From positions 248,001 to 312,000 of the forward strand of contig NZ_CP009043.1 of assembly GCF_000736415.1 (NCBI RefSeq): DNA of 64,000 nucleotides. The letters are read 5' to 3'. The position numbers and the translations under genes are program-made. Below are positions 53,430-62,402 of this stretch, in pieces. Source of the stretch: Campylobacter iguaniorum (GTDB lineage Bacteria > Campylobacterota > Campylobacteria > Campylobacterales > Campylobacteraceae). The notes under the pieces were generated by a model, which was not told the origin of the DNA, ran no database searches, and saw only the letters and a list, made by a program, of their open reading frames with translations. Position 1 is the first letter of the stretch. Every line of letters begins with the position of its first letter.

Positions 53430-56400
53430 TTCCTACTTGCAATCTTATAAATTTATCTGCTTTTGAGCCACTTATATCTTGCAGATTTATCATATCGATT
53501 TGCTCTTTTTTCACGCCATTTTTTTGTAGTTCATCGCTTAAAAAAAGCGCTCTTTTTTGGGCTATTTTAAGCAGTGTATCGTCTTTGATTTTGACATCGT
53601 CGGCCAAAACATCTACGGCTTGATCTACGTTTTGGAATTTGATTTTATTGATTTTTTGAGCGTAAATTTGCTTTATTGCGTCTTCATAGCTTAGATTTTT
53701 TGTATTCATAAGCAGAGTTGCTTCTTTTTGGATTATGCGTTTTGAGATAGCGTATTTATCGCTTATAGTCGCGTACGCAGGAGTGATAGTAAAGATGATA
53801 TCTGGCTTTTTTATGGCGATTTGGGCTAGTTTTTTGATATTTTCTTCGCTTGTTTCGGATAGGAGCGTAGTTCCTGGAATGAAATCAGCGTTGTTTATGC
53901 CCTCAGAGCTTATGCCAAGAGCAGCGCCGATAAATCTAAATGGCGATGTCACAACGTCGCTAAAAAGCTGAACGATAGCTTTGAAAACTATACTTCCATA
54001 GCTAAACTCAGGGCTGTTTAAATCCCCGCTTATCGGAAGGTCTATGTCTATTTGGTTGTTGCTGTCTTTTAATATGGCAAGACCTAGTTTGACTGGCAGG
54101 CTTACTGCGTCACTGCTTGGGATCTCTTTGCCAAGAGTTAGATTATCGAGATTTATGGTGTTTGAGCCATTGAGTTTGCCATCTTTTATTTTATAATTTA
54201 GGTTCAAATTTAGCCTGCCGTCAGCTATCTCATAGCCCAAAAATTTAGCCGAATACGGTGTGGCGTTTTTGAGATTTAGGTTTTTAAAATGCATTATAAG
54301 ATCTGTGCTAAAAGTCGGCTCAAATGGATAAATAGAGAGCAAAATCTCGCTAAATCCTTGCTTTGCGACTATTCCATTTAGGGCGATATCGCTTCTTGTT
54401 TTGTTTTTGATATCGTTTATTGCGGTAGAAATTTTAGTAATATTTGTGTCAAAAACTATAGGCAAACTCTTGTCGCTAAACTCCAAAGATCCATTTTTGA
54501 TGTTTATATTTTTTATATAGATATTTGGCGATTTTGAGCTCTCTTTTTTGCTGGTATCCTTGCTATCTTTAATGAGTTTGAGTAAATTTAGCTCGCCATC
54601 TTTTGAGATTTCTACTTTTAATCTTGGATTTGTTAGGGCTATATTTGAGATTTTTATACCGTTTTTGTTTAAATTTAGCGTTTTGTTTAAGCTTGTAAAT
54701 GCAGCTACAACGTCGTTATTCGTATCTTTTAGGCTGAAATTTGTAGTTTTGACATTTGCATTTAGGCTCAAATCTTTTTGATAATTAATATTAGCTTTTA
54801 GATTTACTTTTGCATTTATATCTTTGATATTTAAGTAATTTTTAAGATATGGAGTTATGAAATGCAAACTCTGCAAAGTAGCGTTTATACTCGATTCTAC
54901 CTTGTTAGTTGCCATGTTGATTGAGCTATTACTTGAGAGTTTTAGAAGCTTGTCGTTTATGCTTATATCAAATTTAGCTTCGCCATTATTTGCGATATTT
55001 TTTGCTTTTATATCGATGTTTGAAACTGTGTTTTTGCTGATTTCATCTTTTATGGCAACTTTGGTTTTATTTAGGTTTAATTCCTTGATTTCAAAATCAA
55101 ATGGCTCTGATTTCGCCTGTGTTTTTTTGCTGCTAGAAAGTGCTAAAAAGGCGTTTGCGAGTTTGGAGCCTTTGTCATTTACAAATGAACTTATGTCTAA
55201 ATTTGTAGCGTTTATACTGTCTAGTTTGAGTGAATTTGGAGCTAAATTTAGTCCGTTTAAGCTCAAATTTGACAGGTTTGCGAAGTTTGCTTTATCGTTG
55301 GTGGCTTTTAAATTTGCTAAATTAATAGAGCTTAGCAAAAGGGCAAAATTCTTGGCTAAAAGCGTGAAGTTAGCGTCATTTATCTCTGCTTTGTTTAGAG
55401 TGATTTTGGTATCAAGCTTACTTGCGCTTAAGCTATTTGTGTTTGTTTTTGCGATTTTGAGTGTGAGATTTTCTCCGTCAAATGTGACATTTGAGTCTTT
55501 TAGCAAAATCTCACTAGCCCCAGCGTCAAAGCCATCAAATTTAGCCTTAAAATCATAAATATTTAGGTTACTATTATCTAGTTTAAGATTTAAGCCATTT
55601 TGCGATTGCAAGAGATTTAGCTTCAGATTCCAGATGTCAAATTCTTTGGTAGCAAAGCTATCTTTCCCGCTTGCGACGCTGATATTTTTGATGTTTAAAG
55701 AGGCATTTGTGTCAAGCGTGACGCTCTCATCTAAACGCAAAGTATAGGCTAAATCTGAGTTGATAATCGCGCTATTTAAGCTGATTGGAAGTTCTTTTAA
55801 AAACGAAACCCAAAACGGCGTTGTCTTTAGCTCGGTTATTTTGGCATGTCCGTTTATGGTAAATGGATTTAGCGTGATATTTGCATCGGTGATGATTTTG
55901 TCGGCTAAATTTGAGCTAGTTAGAAGCTTGTGTGAGCCCAAATAATTGCGTTTGGTAGAGAGATTTTCTAAAGAGTAGCTCATATCATTTAGCTTAGCTT
56001 CAAAGCCGTTGCCAAGATCGATGTAGGCGATACTTGCGTTTATAATATCAAGTTTTTTGATGTCGTAATACAGCTCCAAACTGCTATTATCGTCGCTTTT
56101 TGTGGAGCTCTCATCGCTTAAAAGCGAAGCGAAATTATAGGTGCCGTTTTTGTCTTTTTGTATAAAAATAGTCGGATTTGTCAGCTTCAAATCAGCTATG
56201 CCTATAGTTTTTTTGAATAAATTTATTGCGTCCAAATCCACGTAAATCTCATCAAATTTGATAAGCGGAGAGCTGCCTTGAATGCTTAAGCCTGTGATGT
56301 TTGCTTCATATGTGAATGGGTTAAATTTGACTTGTTTTACGCTTAGATTTAGATCCATACTAGCAAGGATCTTGGTGCCATAATAAACGCTAAGTTTTGG

Positions 56401-56475
56401 CACTCCAAAAAATCCAAAAACAGTATAAAAGACTACCAAAAAAGCGGTTATCGCAATGCTAATTTTTGTTTTCAT
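53416..56475 (-). CDS. large DUF748/AsmA-like envelope protein
   Basis: A 1019-residue protein with an N-terminal membrane anchor (about 5-25) and a very long periplasmic part. It has repeated beta-strand units rich in Asn, Leu, Ser and Lys, typical of AsmA/DUF748 proteins; start LSVYYGTKILASMDLNLSV is characteristic. The last 150 residues are more helical and include an OmpA-like pattern (ITPAYATISDKYAISKRI). Relatives bridge the periplasm and move lipid. Here a role in outer-membrane lipid upkeep is an inference. Own promoter at 56496-56501. Confidence 0.85.
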   Translation of the reverse strand: MKTKISIAITAFLVVFYTVFGFFGVPKLSVYYGTKILASMDLNLSVKQVKFNPFTYEANITGLSIQGSSPLIKFDEIYVDLDAINLFKKTIGIADLKLTNPTIFIQKDKNGTYNFASLLSDESSTKSDDNSSLELYYDIKKLDIINASIAYIDLGNGFEAKLNDMSYSLENLSTKRNYLGSHKLLTSSNLADKIITDANITLNPFTINGHAKITELKTTPFWVSFLKELPISLNSAIINSDLAYTLRLDESVTLDTNASLNIKNISVASGKDSFATKEFDIWNLKLNLLQSQNGLNLKLDNSNLNIYDFKAKFDGFDAGASEILLKDSNVTFDGENLTLKIAKTNTNSLSASKLDTKITLNKAEINDANFTLLAKNFALLLSSINLANLKATNDKANFANLSNLSLNGLNLAPNSLKLDSINATNLDISSFVNDKGSKLANAFLALSSSKKTQAKSEPFDFEIKELNLNKTKVAIKDEISKNTVSNIDIKAKNIANNGEAKFDISINDKLLKLSSNSSINMATNKVESSINATLQSLHFITPYLKNYLNIKDINAKVNLKANINYQKDLSLNANVKTTNFSLKDTNNDVVAAFTSLNKTLNLNKNGIKISNIALTNPRLKVEISKDGELNLLKLIKDSKDTSKKESSKSPNIYIKNINIKNGSLEFSDKSLPIVFDTNITKISTAINDIKNKTRSDIALNGIVAKQGFSEILLSIYPFEPTFSTDLIMHFKNLNLKNATPYSAKFLGYEIADGRLNLNLNYKIKDGKLNGSNTINLDNLTLGKEIPSSDAVSLPVKLGLAILKDSNNQIDIDLPISGDLNSPEFSYGSIVFKAIVQLFSDVVTSPFRFIGAALGISSEGINNADFIPGTTLLSETSEENIKKLAQIAIKKPDIIFTITPAYATISDKYAISKRIIQKEATLLMNTKNLSYEDAIKQIYAQKINKIKFQNVDQAVDVLADDVKIKDDTLLKIAQKRALFLSDELQKNGVKKEQIDMINLQDISGSKADKFIRLQVGIKTK

Positions 56476-56495
56476 TTCAAACTCCCTTTGGCGTT

Positions 56496-56501
56496 ATTAT
56501 A
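56496..56501 (-). promoter_or_regulatory. predicted -10 element for DUF748 gene
   Basis: Minus-strand TATAAT 20 bases before the ATG, with GGGAG as ribosome-binding site. Confidence 0.45.
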
Positions 56502-56580
56502 TAAAAATTTAGACTATTTTTAACTGAATTTAACGCAAATTTAAGTTATTAATATATCATAAAAATAAAAAGGTTTGCAT

Positions 56581-57654
56581 TTGTTAGTTCATATTTGTTG
56601 TAGCGTTGATAGTCACTATTTTTTGCGTGAAATTAAGAAAATTTACCCAAATGAGCAGATTGTCGGATACTTTTACGACCCAAATATTCACCCATACAGC
56701 GAGTTTTTGCTGCGTTACAAAGATGTCAAAAGAAGCTGCAAAAAGCTAAGTGTAGAGCTTGTGCGTGGAGAGTATGATTATGAGGCGTGGCTTGGTGGGA
56801 CAAAGGGGCTTGAAAATGAGCCAGAAAAGGGCAAAAGGTGCGAGTATTGCTTTGATTTTCGTGTGGGAAATGTGGCTAAAATCGCTCAAAATCTAGGATG
56901 CAAAAAGATAACAACAACGCTTCTTATGAGCCCTAAAAAGGATTTTACTCAATTGCAAAATGCCCTAAATAAAGCAATTTGTGGATCAAATTTAGAGGCT
57001 ATTGCTATAGATCTGCGTAAAAATGGTGGCACTCAGGCTCAGTTTGAACTAGCTAAAAATGATAAACTATATCATCAAAACTACTGCGGCTGCGTATTTG
57101 CATTGCAAAAACAAAGAGCAAAAGATGAGCTAGCTGATGAGCTGTGCGAACCTCTTGGAGCCCAGATCCAGCCAGGAAGTATCAAAAGCCGCTTGAAGCT
57201 TTACAAAAAGGTGCGAAAGTGCGAGAAAAGTGGCGTTAAATTTGAGCTAGTCAGACGCAAAATCCTAAACTATAGACTTAAATTTGCCAGTGTAAAAATG
57301 GACGGGAAGGCTGTGCCAAGCTACTTTATTTTTTATTCGATATTTGGGCGTAAAATGGTGAAATTTAGCCTTTTGGAGCATGGCGAACTCATAAATCTAA
57401 ACAAAGATGATACTATTTTGATTAGCCTAGCTAAATTTAACGAACTTGGTAAATTTGAGTATAAAAGCGTCCGAGAACTCATGCAAAATCCGCCAAAACT
57501 AAAGCGTGAGCTAAAGATCCGCAAAGCCCTTTGTGGTAAAGATAGCTTGTCGCCTATCATCGTGCTTGATGAGATAAAGCCAGCTAGATTCGAGATAACT
57601 TGCGAGAGTTTGATATATCCGCAAAGCGTGGAAAAATTAAGGATTTTGGAGTAA
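56581..57654 (+). CDS. queH: QueH-like epoxyqueuosine reductase with long C-terminal extension
   Basis: QueH reduces epoxyqueuosine to queuosine in the tRNA anticodon, using an iron-sulfur cluster. The start (LVHICCSVDSHYF, two adjacent cysteines), RCEYCFDFR, the MSPKKDF stretch and the later YCGCVF all fit QueH (residues 1-190). About 165 further residues follow with no family I recognise. TTG at 56581 is preferred over TTG 56575: AAAAGG ends seven bases before it and the N-terminus then matches QueH. It stands alone between the DUF748 gene and the repeat-flanked Sel1 gene. Confidence 0.82.
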   Translation: MLVHICCSVDSHYFLREIKKIYPNEQIVGYFYDPNIHPYSEFLLRYKDVKRSCKKLSVELVRGEYDYEAWLGGTKGLENEPEKGKRCEYCFDFRVGNVAKIAQNLGCKKITTTLLMSPKKDFTQLQNALNKAICGSNLEAIAIDLRKNGGTQAQFELAKNDKLYHQNYCGCVFALQKQRAKDELADELCEPLGAQIQPGSIKSRLKLYKKVRKCEKSGVKFELVRRKILNYRLKFASVKMDGKAVPSYFIFYSIFGRKMVKFSLLEHGELINLNKDDTILISLAKFNELGKFEYKSVRELMQNPPKLKRELKIRKALCGKDSLSPIIVLDEIKPARFEITCESLIYPQSVEKLRILE

Positions 57655-57906
57655 ATTTACTAAGACAATAAGGCTTTTTCTTTCTTAAGGGAGACAAGGG
57701 GAAAATCATTCGATTTTTCTTTTGCGTAAATTTTGTCATTGCGAGTAAGTGAAACGAACGAAGCAATCTACCTTGGTAATCTAAGCCAAATTGTTTAAAT
57801 TTGATACAAATTTAAACCAAATCCTTATACTTTGCTTTTAAAATTATATCGATGTAAGCTCATTTTGGGTTAAATTTAGGCTTTGATAATGCAAAAAGGA
57901 TGGGAA
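57655..57906 (+). other. intergenic region before Sel1 gene
   Basis: These 252 bases hold a small hairpin that may end queH transcription (AAAATC / GATTTT, 57702-57717, then TCTTTT), a palindromic repeat (57735-57768) and an A/T-rich stretch that probably carries the promoter of the Sel1 gene. No open frame is supported. Confidence 0.5.
57735..57768 (+). repeat. palindromic repeat element, left copy
   Basis: Begins GTCATTGCGAG and ends ACGAAGCAATC; ATTGC and GCAAT are its self-complementary ends. The right-hand element (58338-58368) has the same two 11-base ends in inverted order, with a different centre. GTCATTGCGAG...GAAGCAATC elements of this type are widespread small dispersed repeats in bacteria. 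Confidence 0.75.
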
Positions 57907-58311
57907 ATGAAGAAATTCGTTTTAGGTTTAGTAGCTTTAGTTATTGTGACTTTTAGTGGTGAATTGGAAGATGGAGAAAAGGCTTATCAAAATAGTGATT
58001 TTAAAAAAGCATTTCAATCATTTATAAAAGTCTGTAATAGTAAAAATCTTAGTGGTTGTAATTGGCTAGGAGTTTTATATGCAAAAGGTCAAGGCACCAA
58101 ACAAAACTACTTCAAAGCTAAAGAATACTATCAAAAAGCTTGTGATGGTGGAAATGTTTTTGGTTGCAATAATCTTGGAAATTTGTATAGAGATAGCCAA
58201 GGTGTTAAACAAAATAAAACAAAAGCCAAAGAATTATTCGGTAAGGCTTGTGATATGGGAAATCAATATGGTTGCGATCAATATGCTAAGCTAAATTCTC
58301 AAGGATATTAA
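57907..58311 (+). CDS. Sel1-repeat/Hcp-like exported protein
   Basis: A 134-residue protein with a signal peptide (about 1-18) and three Sel1-type helical repeats. Each repeat holds a cysteine pair seven residues apart (CNSKNLSGC, CDGGNVFGC, CDMGNQYGC), the disulfide pattern of the Helicobacter cysteine-rich Hcp proteins. Such proteins are periplasmic or secreted and bind other proteins; some bind penicillin-like compounds. The start at 57907 has AAGG eight bases upstream; an in-frame ATG at 57883 would spoil the signal peptide. Inverted palindromic repeats flank the gene, suggesting it moved as a cassette. Confidence 0.82.
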   Translation: MKKFVLGLVALVIVTFSGELEDGEKAYQNSDFKKAFQSFIKVCNSKNLSGCNWLGVLYAKGQGTKQNYFKAKEYYQKACDGGNVFGCNNLGNLYRDSQGVKQNKTKAKELFGKACDMGNQYGCDQYAKLNSQGY

Positions 58312-58337
58312 GTAAATTTAGTGGATTTTTAGCTGTG

Positions 58338-58368
58338 GATTGCTTCGTCGCTCGCTCCTCGCAATGAC
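58338..58368 (+). repeat. palindromic repeat element, right copy, inverted relative to the left
   Basis: Begins GATTGCTTCGT and ends CTCGCAATGAC, the reverse complement of the left element's two 11-base ends. With the left element it frames the 569 bases holding the Sel1/Hcp-like gene. Confidence 0.75.
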
Positions 58369-58386
58369 GCCCACATCAGTGGGGCT

Positions 58387-58413
58387 ACTTTTAAGGGCTT
58401 TGCTCTTAAAAGT
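58387..58413 (+). terminator. hairpin after Sel1 gene
   Basis: Perfect nine-base arms ACTTTTAAG / CTTAAAAGT with a nine-base loop, followed by TTTT. It may end transcription of the Sel1 gene or be part of the repeat cluster. Confidence 0.5.
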
Positions 58414-58424
58414 TTTAGGCTGTG

Positions 58425-58456
58425 GATTGCTTCGCCTTTTTGCTTCTAGCAATGGC
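58425..58456 (+). repeat. palindromic repeat element, degenerate third copy
   Basis: Starts GATTGCTTCG and ends AGCAATGGC, resembling the right copy but with an altered centre. The 16 bases GCTGTGGATTGCTTCG occur both here (58419-58434) and at the right copy (58332-58347), so the two are in direct orientation. Confidence 0.6.
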
Positions 58457-58513
58457 GAAGTTGGTTGAATTTAATCACAATTGCCCTTTTTGGCTTGTCC
58501 TAATAAATATAAA

Positions 58514-59689
58514 CTAACTAAATTTAGACACTTTATAAGTCATAAATGCTAAAAATGATGCACTAAAAAGTATAATGCTACTAGATATAAAAGTCGTTTG
58601 ATATCCAAAAGTATCAAAAACTATACCGCCAAAACTAGCACCAAAAGCGATAGCAAGCTGGACGACTGCCACCATCGCGCCTCCTGCGGCTTCGGCTTTT
58701 GCTGGTGCTACCTTGCTTAGCCAAGTCCACCAAGCTACTGGCGCAGAAGTGCCTAAAAGCCCCCAAAATCCAAGCAAAACAAACATCGCTAGCAGTGATT
58801 TTGCAAAAATAGTGATCAAGAGCGAAACCACAGCCATACAAATAGGTATGAAAATCAACAAGCTAAAAAGCCTTGTTTTTAGAATATTTCCTATGATAAA
58901 TGTCCCTATAAGCCCACAAAATCCCATAAAAAGTAGCACTGCTGAGAGCTGGTTTATGCTTACGCTAGTTTGGACTTCTAAGAATGGTCTTAGATATGTA
59001 AAAAGTACAAACTGCCCCATGAAAAATAGCGTCACACTAAGCATTCCAAGCCCAATTTGCTTATCTTTAAACAGTCCAAAAATTGTGCCTATTCGTGGGC
59101 TATGTCCGGCTTTGTGCGTTGTGGGTAAATTTGGCATACTTTTATAAAGCCATAAAAACGTGATTAATGCTAGTGGTACTATGATAAAAAACGCTCCTCT
59201 CCAGCCGATGATACCACCAAGAAAGCTGCCAAGTGGGGCTGCTATGAGAGTAGAAAGTGCGTTTCCGCCATTTAGTATAGCTAGTGCCTTTGGGACTGAT
59301 ATTTGTGGGACTAATCTCATCACAGTAGCAGCACTCATAGACCAAAATCCACCAATGCAAATCCCAAGCATAGCTCTGCCGATAGTTAGCACAAGTTCAT
59401 TTGGCGCGAATGCAACCACTACACCAGATATTCCCATAAAAATAGTAAAAAATAAAAGTATGCTTTTTCTATCTACTTTTGGGACGATTGATGTCAAAAA
59501 AAGCGCTGTTAACAAAGCAAAAATACCAGCCACAGATATACTTTGTCCAGCCTCTCCATTTGATATATTTAAGTCATTTGCGATAGGAGTTAGCAAGCTA
59601 ACTGGCATAAACTCACTAGCGACAAGCACAAAAGCTCCAAGACTCATAGCCCACACAGCTCCCCATCTTGGGTTAATTCGTTCAGTCAT
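58514..59689 (-). CDS. MFS efflux transporter, NepI-like
   Basis: A 391-residue major-facilitator protein with twelve membrane segments. It opens with NPRWGAVWAMSLGAFVLVASEFMPVSLLTPIAND and has GRAMLGICIGGFWSMSA and KALAILNGGNALSTLIAAPLGSFLGG, closely following E. coli NepI, which exports purine ribonucleosides. Other DHA1-type sugar or drug exporters are possible. Its own promoter lies at 59722-59727, and AAGGAAG precedes the ATG. It appears to be a single-gene unit. Confidence 0.8.
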   Translation of the reverse strand: MTERINPRWGAVWAMSLGAFVLVASEFMPVSLLTPIANDLNISNGEAGQSISVAGIFALLTALFLTSIVPKVDRKSILLFFTIFMGISGVVVAFAPNELVLTIGRAMLGICIGGFWSMSAATVMRLVPQISVPKALAILNGGNALSTLIAAPLGSFLGGIIGWRGAFFIIVPLALITFLWLYKSMPNLPTTHKAGHSPRIGTIFGLFKDKQIGLGMLSVTLFFMGQFVLFTYLRPFLEVQTSVSINQLSAVLLFMGFCGLIGTFIIGNILKTRLFSLLIFIPICMAVVSLLITIFAKSLLAMFVLLGFWGLLGTSAPVAWWTWLSKVAPAKAEAAGGAMVAVVQLAIAFGASFGGIVFDTFGYQTTFISSSIILFSASFLAFMTYKVSKFS

Positions 59690-59721
59690 TATCTTCCTTA
59701 ATTCTGATTTTTTTGGGCGGT

Positions 59722-59727
59722 ATTATA
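59722..59727 (-). promoter_or_regulatory. predicted -10 element for NepI-like gene
   Basis: Minus-strand TATAAT, 32 bases before the ATG, in the divergent gap to fabZ. Confidence 0.45.
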
Positions 59728-59878
59728 TAAAAAATCATTCAAATTCAATTAGAATAATACTCCTGAAATCTTGCACAATTCTACAAATTATCAAATTTAT
59801 ATATATTTTTATTAAAAAAATTTGATTAAATAATTTTTGATTTTTTTATCCCGTTTTATCTAACTATTTGCTAATTTT

Positions 59879-59887
59879 TGATAAAAT
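59879..59887 (+). promoter_or_regulatory. predicted extended -10 element for fabZ operon
   Basis: TGATAAAAT 33 bases before the fabZ ATG, the same TGATAAAATTGAGC block as before dapB. It would drive fabZ-lpxA-clpX-mreB-mreC. Confidence 0.45.
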
Positions 59888-59920
59888 TGAGCATTTATAT
59901 TAACTAAAAGGCATTGTCTT

Positions 59921-60367
59921 ATGATAGATGTAGTAGAAATCCAAAAAATTTTACCACACAGATACCCATTTTTATTGATCGATAGAGTTTGCGGGCTTGA
60001 GGCCGGCAAAAGCGTGCATGCGTACAAAAACGTAACAATCGGCGAGCAAATTTTCCAAGGACACTTTCCAGGACACCCTATCTATCCTGGCGTAATGATT
60101 ATCGAGGGCATGGCTCAAGCTGGTGGGATTTTGGCATTTAAAAGCGTAGAAGACACAAGCGATATGAGCATAGAAAACAAAGTTGTATATTTTATGAGTA
60201 TTGATAGGGCTAAATTTAGAAATCCAGTTCGTCCTGGCGACAAACTAGAGTATAGACTAGAAGTGCTAAAACACAAAGGAAATATCTGGGTCTTAGACGG
60301 CAAGGCTTACGTAGATGATAAGCTTGTAGCTGAAGCTGAGCTAAAAGCTATGATAGTTGATAAATAA
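59921..60367 (+). CDS. fabZ: 3-hydroxyacyl-ACP dehydratase
   Basis: Dehydrates 3-hydroxyacyl-ACP in fatty-acid elongation. The hot-dog fold is seen in [10 protein letters not shown], the catalytic histidine motif [20 protein letters not shown] and [17 protein letters not shown]. The 148-residue length is normal. The next gene, lpxA, uses a 3-hydroxyacyl-ACP as donor, so the pair sits at the branch between phospholipid and lipid A synthesis. Confidence 0.97.
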   Translation: MIDVVEIQKILPHRYPFLLIDRVCGLEAGKSVHAYKNVTIGEQIFQGHFPGHPIYPGVMIIEGMAQAGGILAFKSVEDTSDMSIENKVVYFMSIDRAKFRNPVRPGDKLEYRLEVLKHKGNIWVLDGKAYVDDKLVAEAELKAMIVDK

Positions 60368-60378
60368 AGTTGAAAATA

Positions 60379-61167
60379 ATGAGCAAAATTCATCCAACCG
60401 CAGTCATCGAAGATGGAGCGATAATCGGCAGTGAGTGTGTGATAGAGCCTTACGCTTTTATAAGCCAAAATGCAGTTTTGGGAGATAATGTCACTATAAA
60501 ACAAGGCGCAAGGATAGTCGGCGACACTCACATAGGAAGTGGAAGTAAAATTTACAGCTATGCCATCGTAGGAGATATCCCTCAAGATGTGAGCTACAAG
60601 CCAGAGGATTTAGGCGGAGTAAGAATAGGGGCAAACGCTACTATACGTGAGTTTTGTACGATCAACTCAGGCACGCAAAAAGGCGATGGCTTCACTAGAA
60701 TAGGCGATAATGCTTTTATCATGGCTTACGTGCATATTGCCCATGATTGCTTACTAGCTAATAACATAATCCTAGCCAATAACGTAACCCTAGCAGGACA
60801 TGTGGAAATAGAAGATCACGTGGTAATAGGTGGCTTAACTCCCGTGCATCAGTTTGTCAAAATCGGCGAAAGTTGCATGATAGCTGGAGCTTCAGCATTG
60901 TCTCAAGACGTGGTGCCATACTGTTTAGCTGAAGGAAATAGGGCTTATATAAGAAGCTTAAATTTAGTGGGAATAAGAAGAAGATTTAGCAAAGATGTGG
61001 TTGAAGAGATAAATAAAGCTTATAAATTTTTATTTAGAAGTGGTGGAGGGCTAAAGGATAGAGCTGATGAGCTATTAGCCTCAAATCCAAATGAATATGC
61101 AAAAAAAATGTGCGAATTTATTATAAATACAAAAAGAGGGATTCCGCTTGAAAAGAGATGTGATTAA
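60379..61167 (+). CDS. lpxA: UDP-N-acetylglucosamine acyltransferase
   Basis: First step of lipid A synthesis: moves a 3-hydroxyacyl chain from ACP to UDP-GlcNAc (or its diamino analogue GlcN3N in some Campylobacter). A left-handed beta helix is shown by the hexapeptide repeats from [14 protein letters not shown] to [19 protein letters not shown]; the catalytic histidine lies in [11 protein letters not shown] 60379 gives MSKIHPTAV as in the family; a TTG three codons earlier is less likely. Its stop shares a base with the clpX start (TAATG). Confidence 0.96.
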   Translation: MSKIHPTAVIEDGAIIGSECVIEPYAFISQNAVLGDNVTIKQGARIVGDTHIGSGSKIYSYAIVGDIPQDVSYKPEDLGGVRIGANATIREFCTINSGTQKGDGFTRIGDNAFIMAYVHIAHDCLLANNIILANNVTLAGHVEIEDHVVIGGLTPVHQFVKIGESCMIAGASALSQDVVPYCLAEGNRAYIRSLNLVGIRRRFSKDVVEEINKAYKFLFRSGGGLKDRADELLASNPNEYAKKMCEFIINTKRGIPLEKRCD

Positions 61168-62390
61168 TGGCTAGAAAGTGTAGTTTTTGTGGAGAGAGTG
61201 AAGCAAACGATAGAAAGCTTCTAGCAAATGAAAATGATAGTGCGTTTATATGTGAATATTGCGTGGACGCTGCGTATCTAGCAATACACGGCGAAGAGAG
61301 CGTAGGCGGTGGCGAGCATGATAGCATAAAAGATTATAAAGATATAACTCCAAAGCTTCTAAAAGATGTTTTAGATAGCTATGTAATAGGTCAAGAAAAG
61401 GCCAAAAAAGTCTTTAGTGTGGGTGTTTATAACCATTATAAAAGAATATTTAAACAAAATGATATAGAAGATGACACCGAAATATCAAAATCAAATATCT
61501 TACTCATAGGTCCAACAGGAAGTGGCAAAACCCTAATGGCTCAGACTTTGGCTAAATTCCTAGACGTTCCTATCGCGATTTGTGATGCTACTAGCCTTAC
61601 AGAGGCTGGATATGTGGGCGAAGATGTAGAAAACATACTTACAAAGCTGCTCCAAGCAGCTGATGGCGACGTAGCAAGAGCACAGCAAGGTATAGTTTTT
61701 GTCGATGAAGTAGATAAGATAGCAAGAATGGGCGAAAATCGCTCTATCACTCGTGATGTAAGTGGCGAAGGCGTCCAACAAGCCTTGCTTAAAATCATCG
61801 AAGGAAGCGTGGTAAATATCCCACCAAAAGGCGGAAGAAAGCATCCAAATCAAGAATTTATCCAAATAGATACTACAAATATTTTATTTGTTTGTGGTGG
61901 TGCGTTTGATGGATTAAGTGAGATAATCGAGCGAAGAATTGGCAAAAACATACTTGGCTTTGGTCAAGAAAAACGTGGTCGTGATGACAAGGTAAATTTG
62001 ATAAGTTTAGTAGAGCCTGATGATTTGGTACATTTTGGTTTGATTCCTGAGCTTATCGGAAGACTTCATGCGATCGCTACATTAAACGAAATCACAGTAG
62101 ATGATATGGTGAAGATTTTAACCGAGCCAAAAAACGCACTTTTGAAGCAATATCAAAAGCTATTTGCGATTGATGGTGCAAATCTTAAATTTGATGAAGA
62201 GGCTATAAAAGAGGTCGCAACTCAAGCAATAAATAGAAAAACAGGCGCTAGAGGTCTAAGAAGCATTATGGAAGAGATTATGATAGACATCATGTTTGAC
62301 CTTCCAGAGCTTAAGGGCTATGATGTAGTTATATCAAAAGAAGTCGCTATGGGCGAGGCAAAACCACTGCTAGTAAAAGTAAAAAATTAA
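61167..62390 (+). CDS. clpX: ATP-dependent protease ATPase subunit ClpX
   Basis: AAA+ unfoldase that feeds proteins to ClpP. The 407 residues have the N-terminal zinc-binding domain (C5, C8, C29, C32), Walker A GPTGSGKT, Walker [11 protein letters not shown], the pore loop GYVGED, an IGF-like loop replaced by the family's LGFGQE region, and sensor 2 GARGLRSI. No clpP in the window. Start directly overlaps lpxA. Confidence 0.97.
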   Translation: MARKCSFCGESEANDRKLLANENDSAFICEYCVDAAYLAIHGEESVGGGEHDSIKDYKDITPKLLKDVLDSYVIGQEKAKKVFSVGVYNHYKRIFKQNDIEDDTEISKSNILLIGPTGSGKTLMAQTLAKFLDVPIAICDATSLTEAGYVGEDVENILTKLLQAADGDVARAQQGIVFVDEVDKIARMGENRSITRDVSGEGVQQALLKIIEGSVVNIPPKGGRKHPNQEFIQIDTTNILFVCGGAFDGLSEIIERRIGKNILGFGQEKRGRDDKVNLISLVEPDDLVHFGLIPELIGRLHAIATLNEITVDDMVKILTEPKNALLKQYQKLFAIDGANLKFDEEAIKEVATQAINRKTGARGLRSIMEEIMIDIMFDLPELKGYDVVISKEVAMGEAKPLLVKVKN

Positions 62391-62402
62391 GAGAGGATAT
62401 AG

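Larger units (their letters stand above)
58312..58513 (+). other. intergenic region after Sel1 gene
   Basis: This 202-base gap holds two copies of the palindromic repeat, a 16-base direct repeat linking them and one strong hairpin. No gene is visible. Base composition is more G/C-rich than the surrounding intergenic DNA. Confidence 0.5.

Noticed and set aside
54857-55558. A 233-codon open frame on the plus strand
   Set aside because: It lies antisense within the DUF748 gene, whose product has a coherent anchor and domain plan. The antisense product is a low-complexity Ser/Phe/Leu-rich chain with no family features.
59160-59825. A 221-codon open frame on the plus strand
   Set aside because: It is antisense to the NepI-like gene for most of its length. 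The minus-strand product has twelve membrane segments and clear family motifs, and this frame has no ribosome-binding site.
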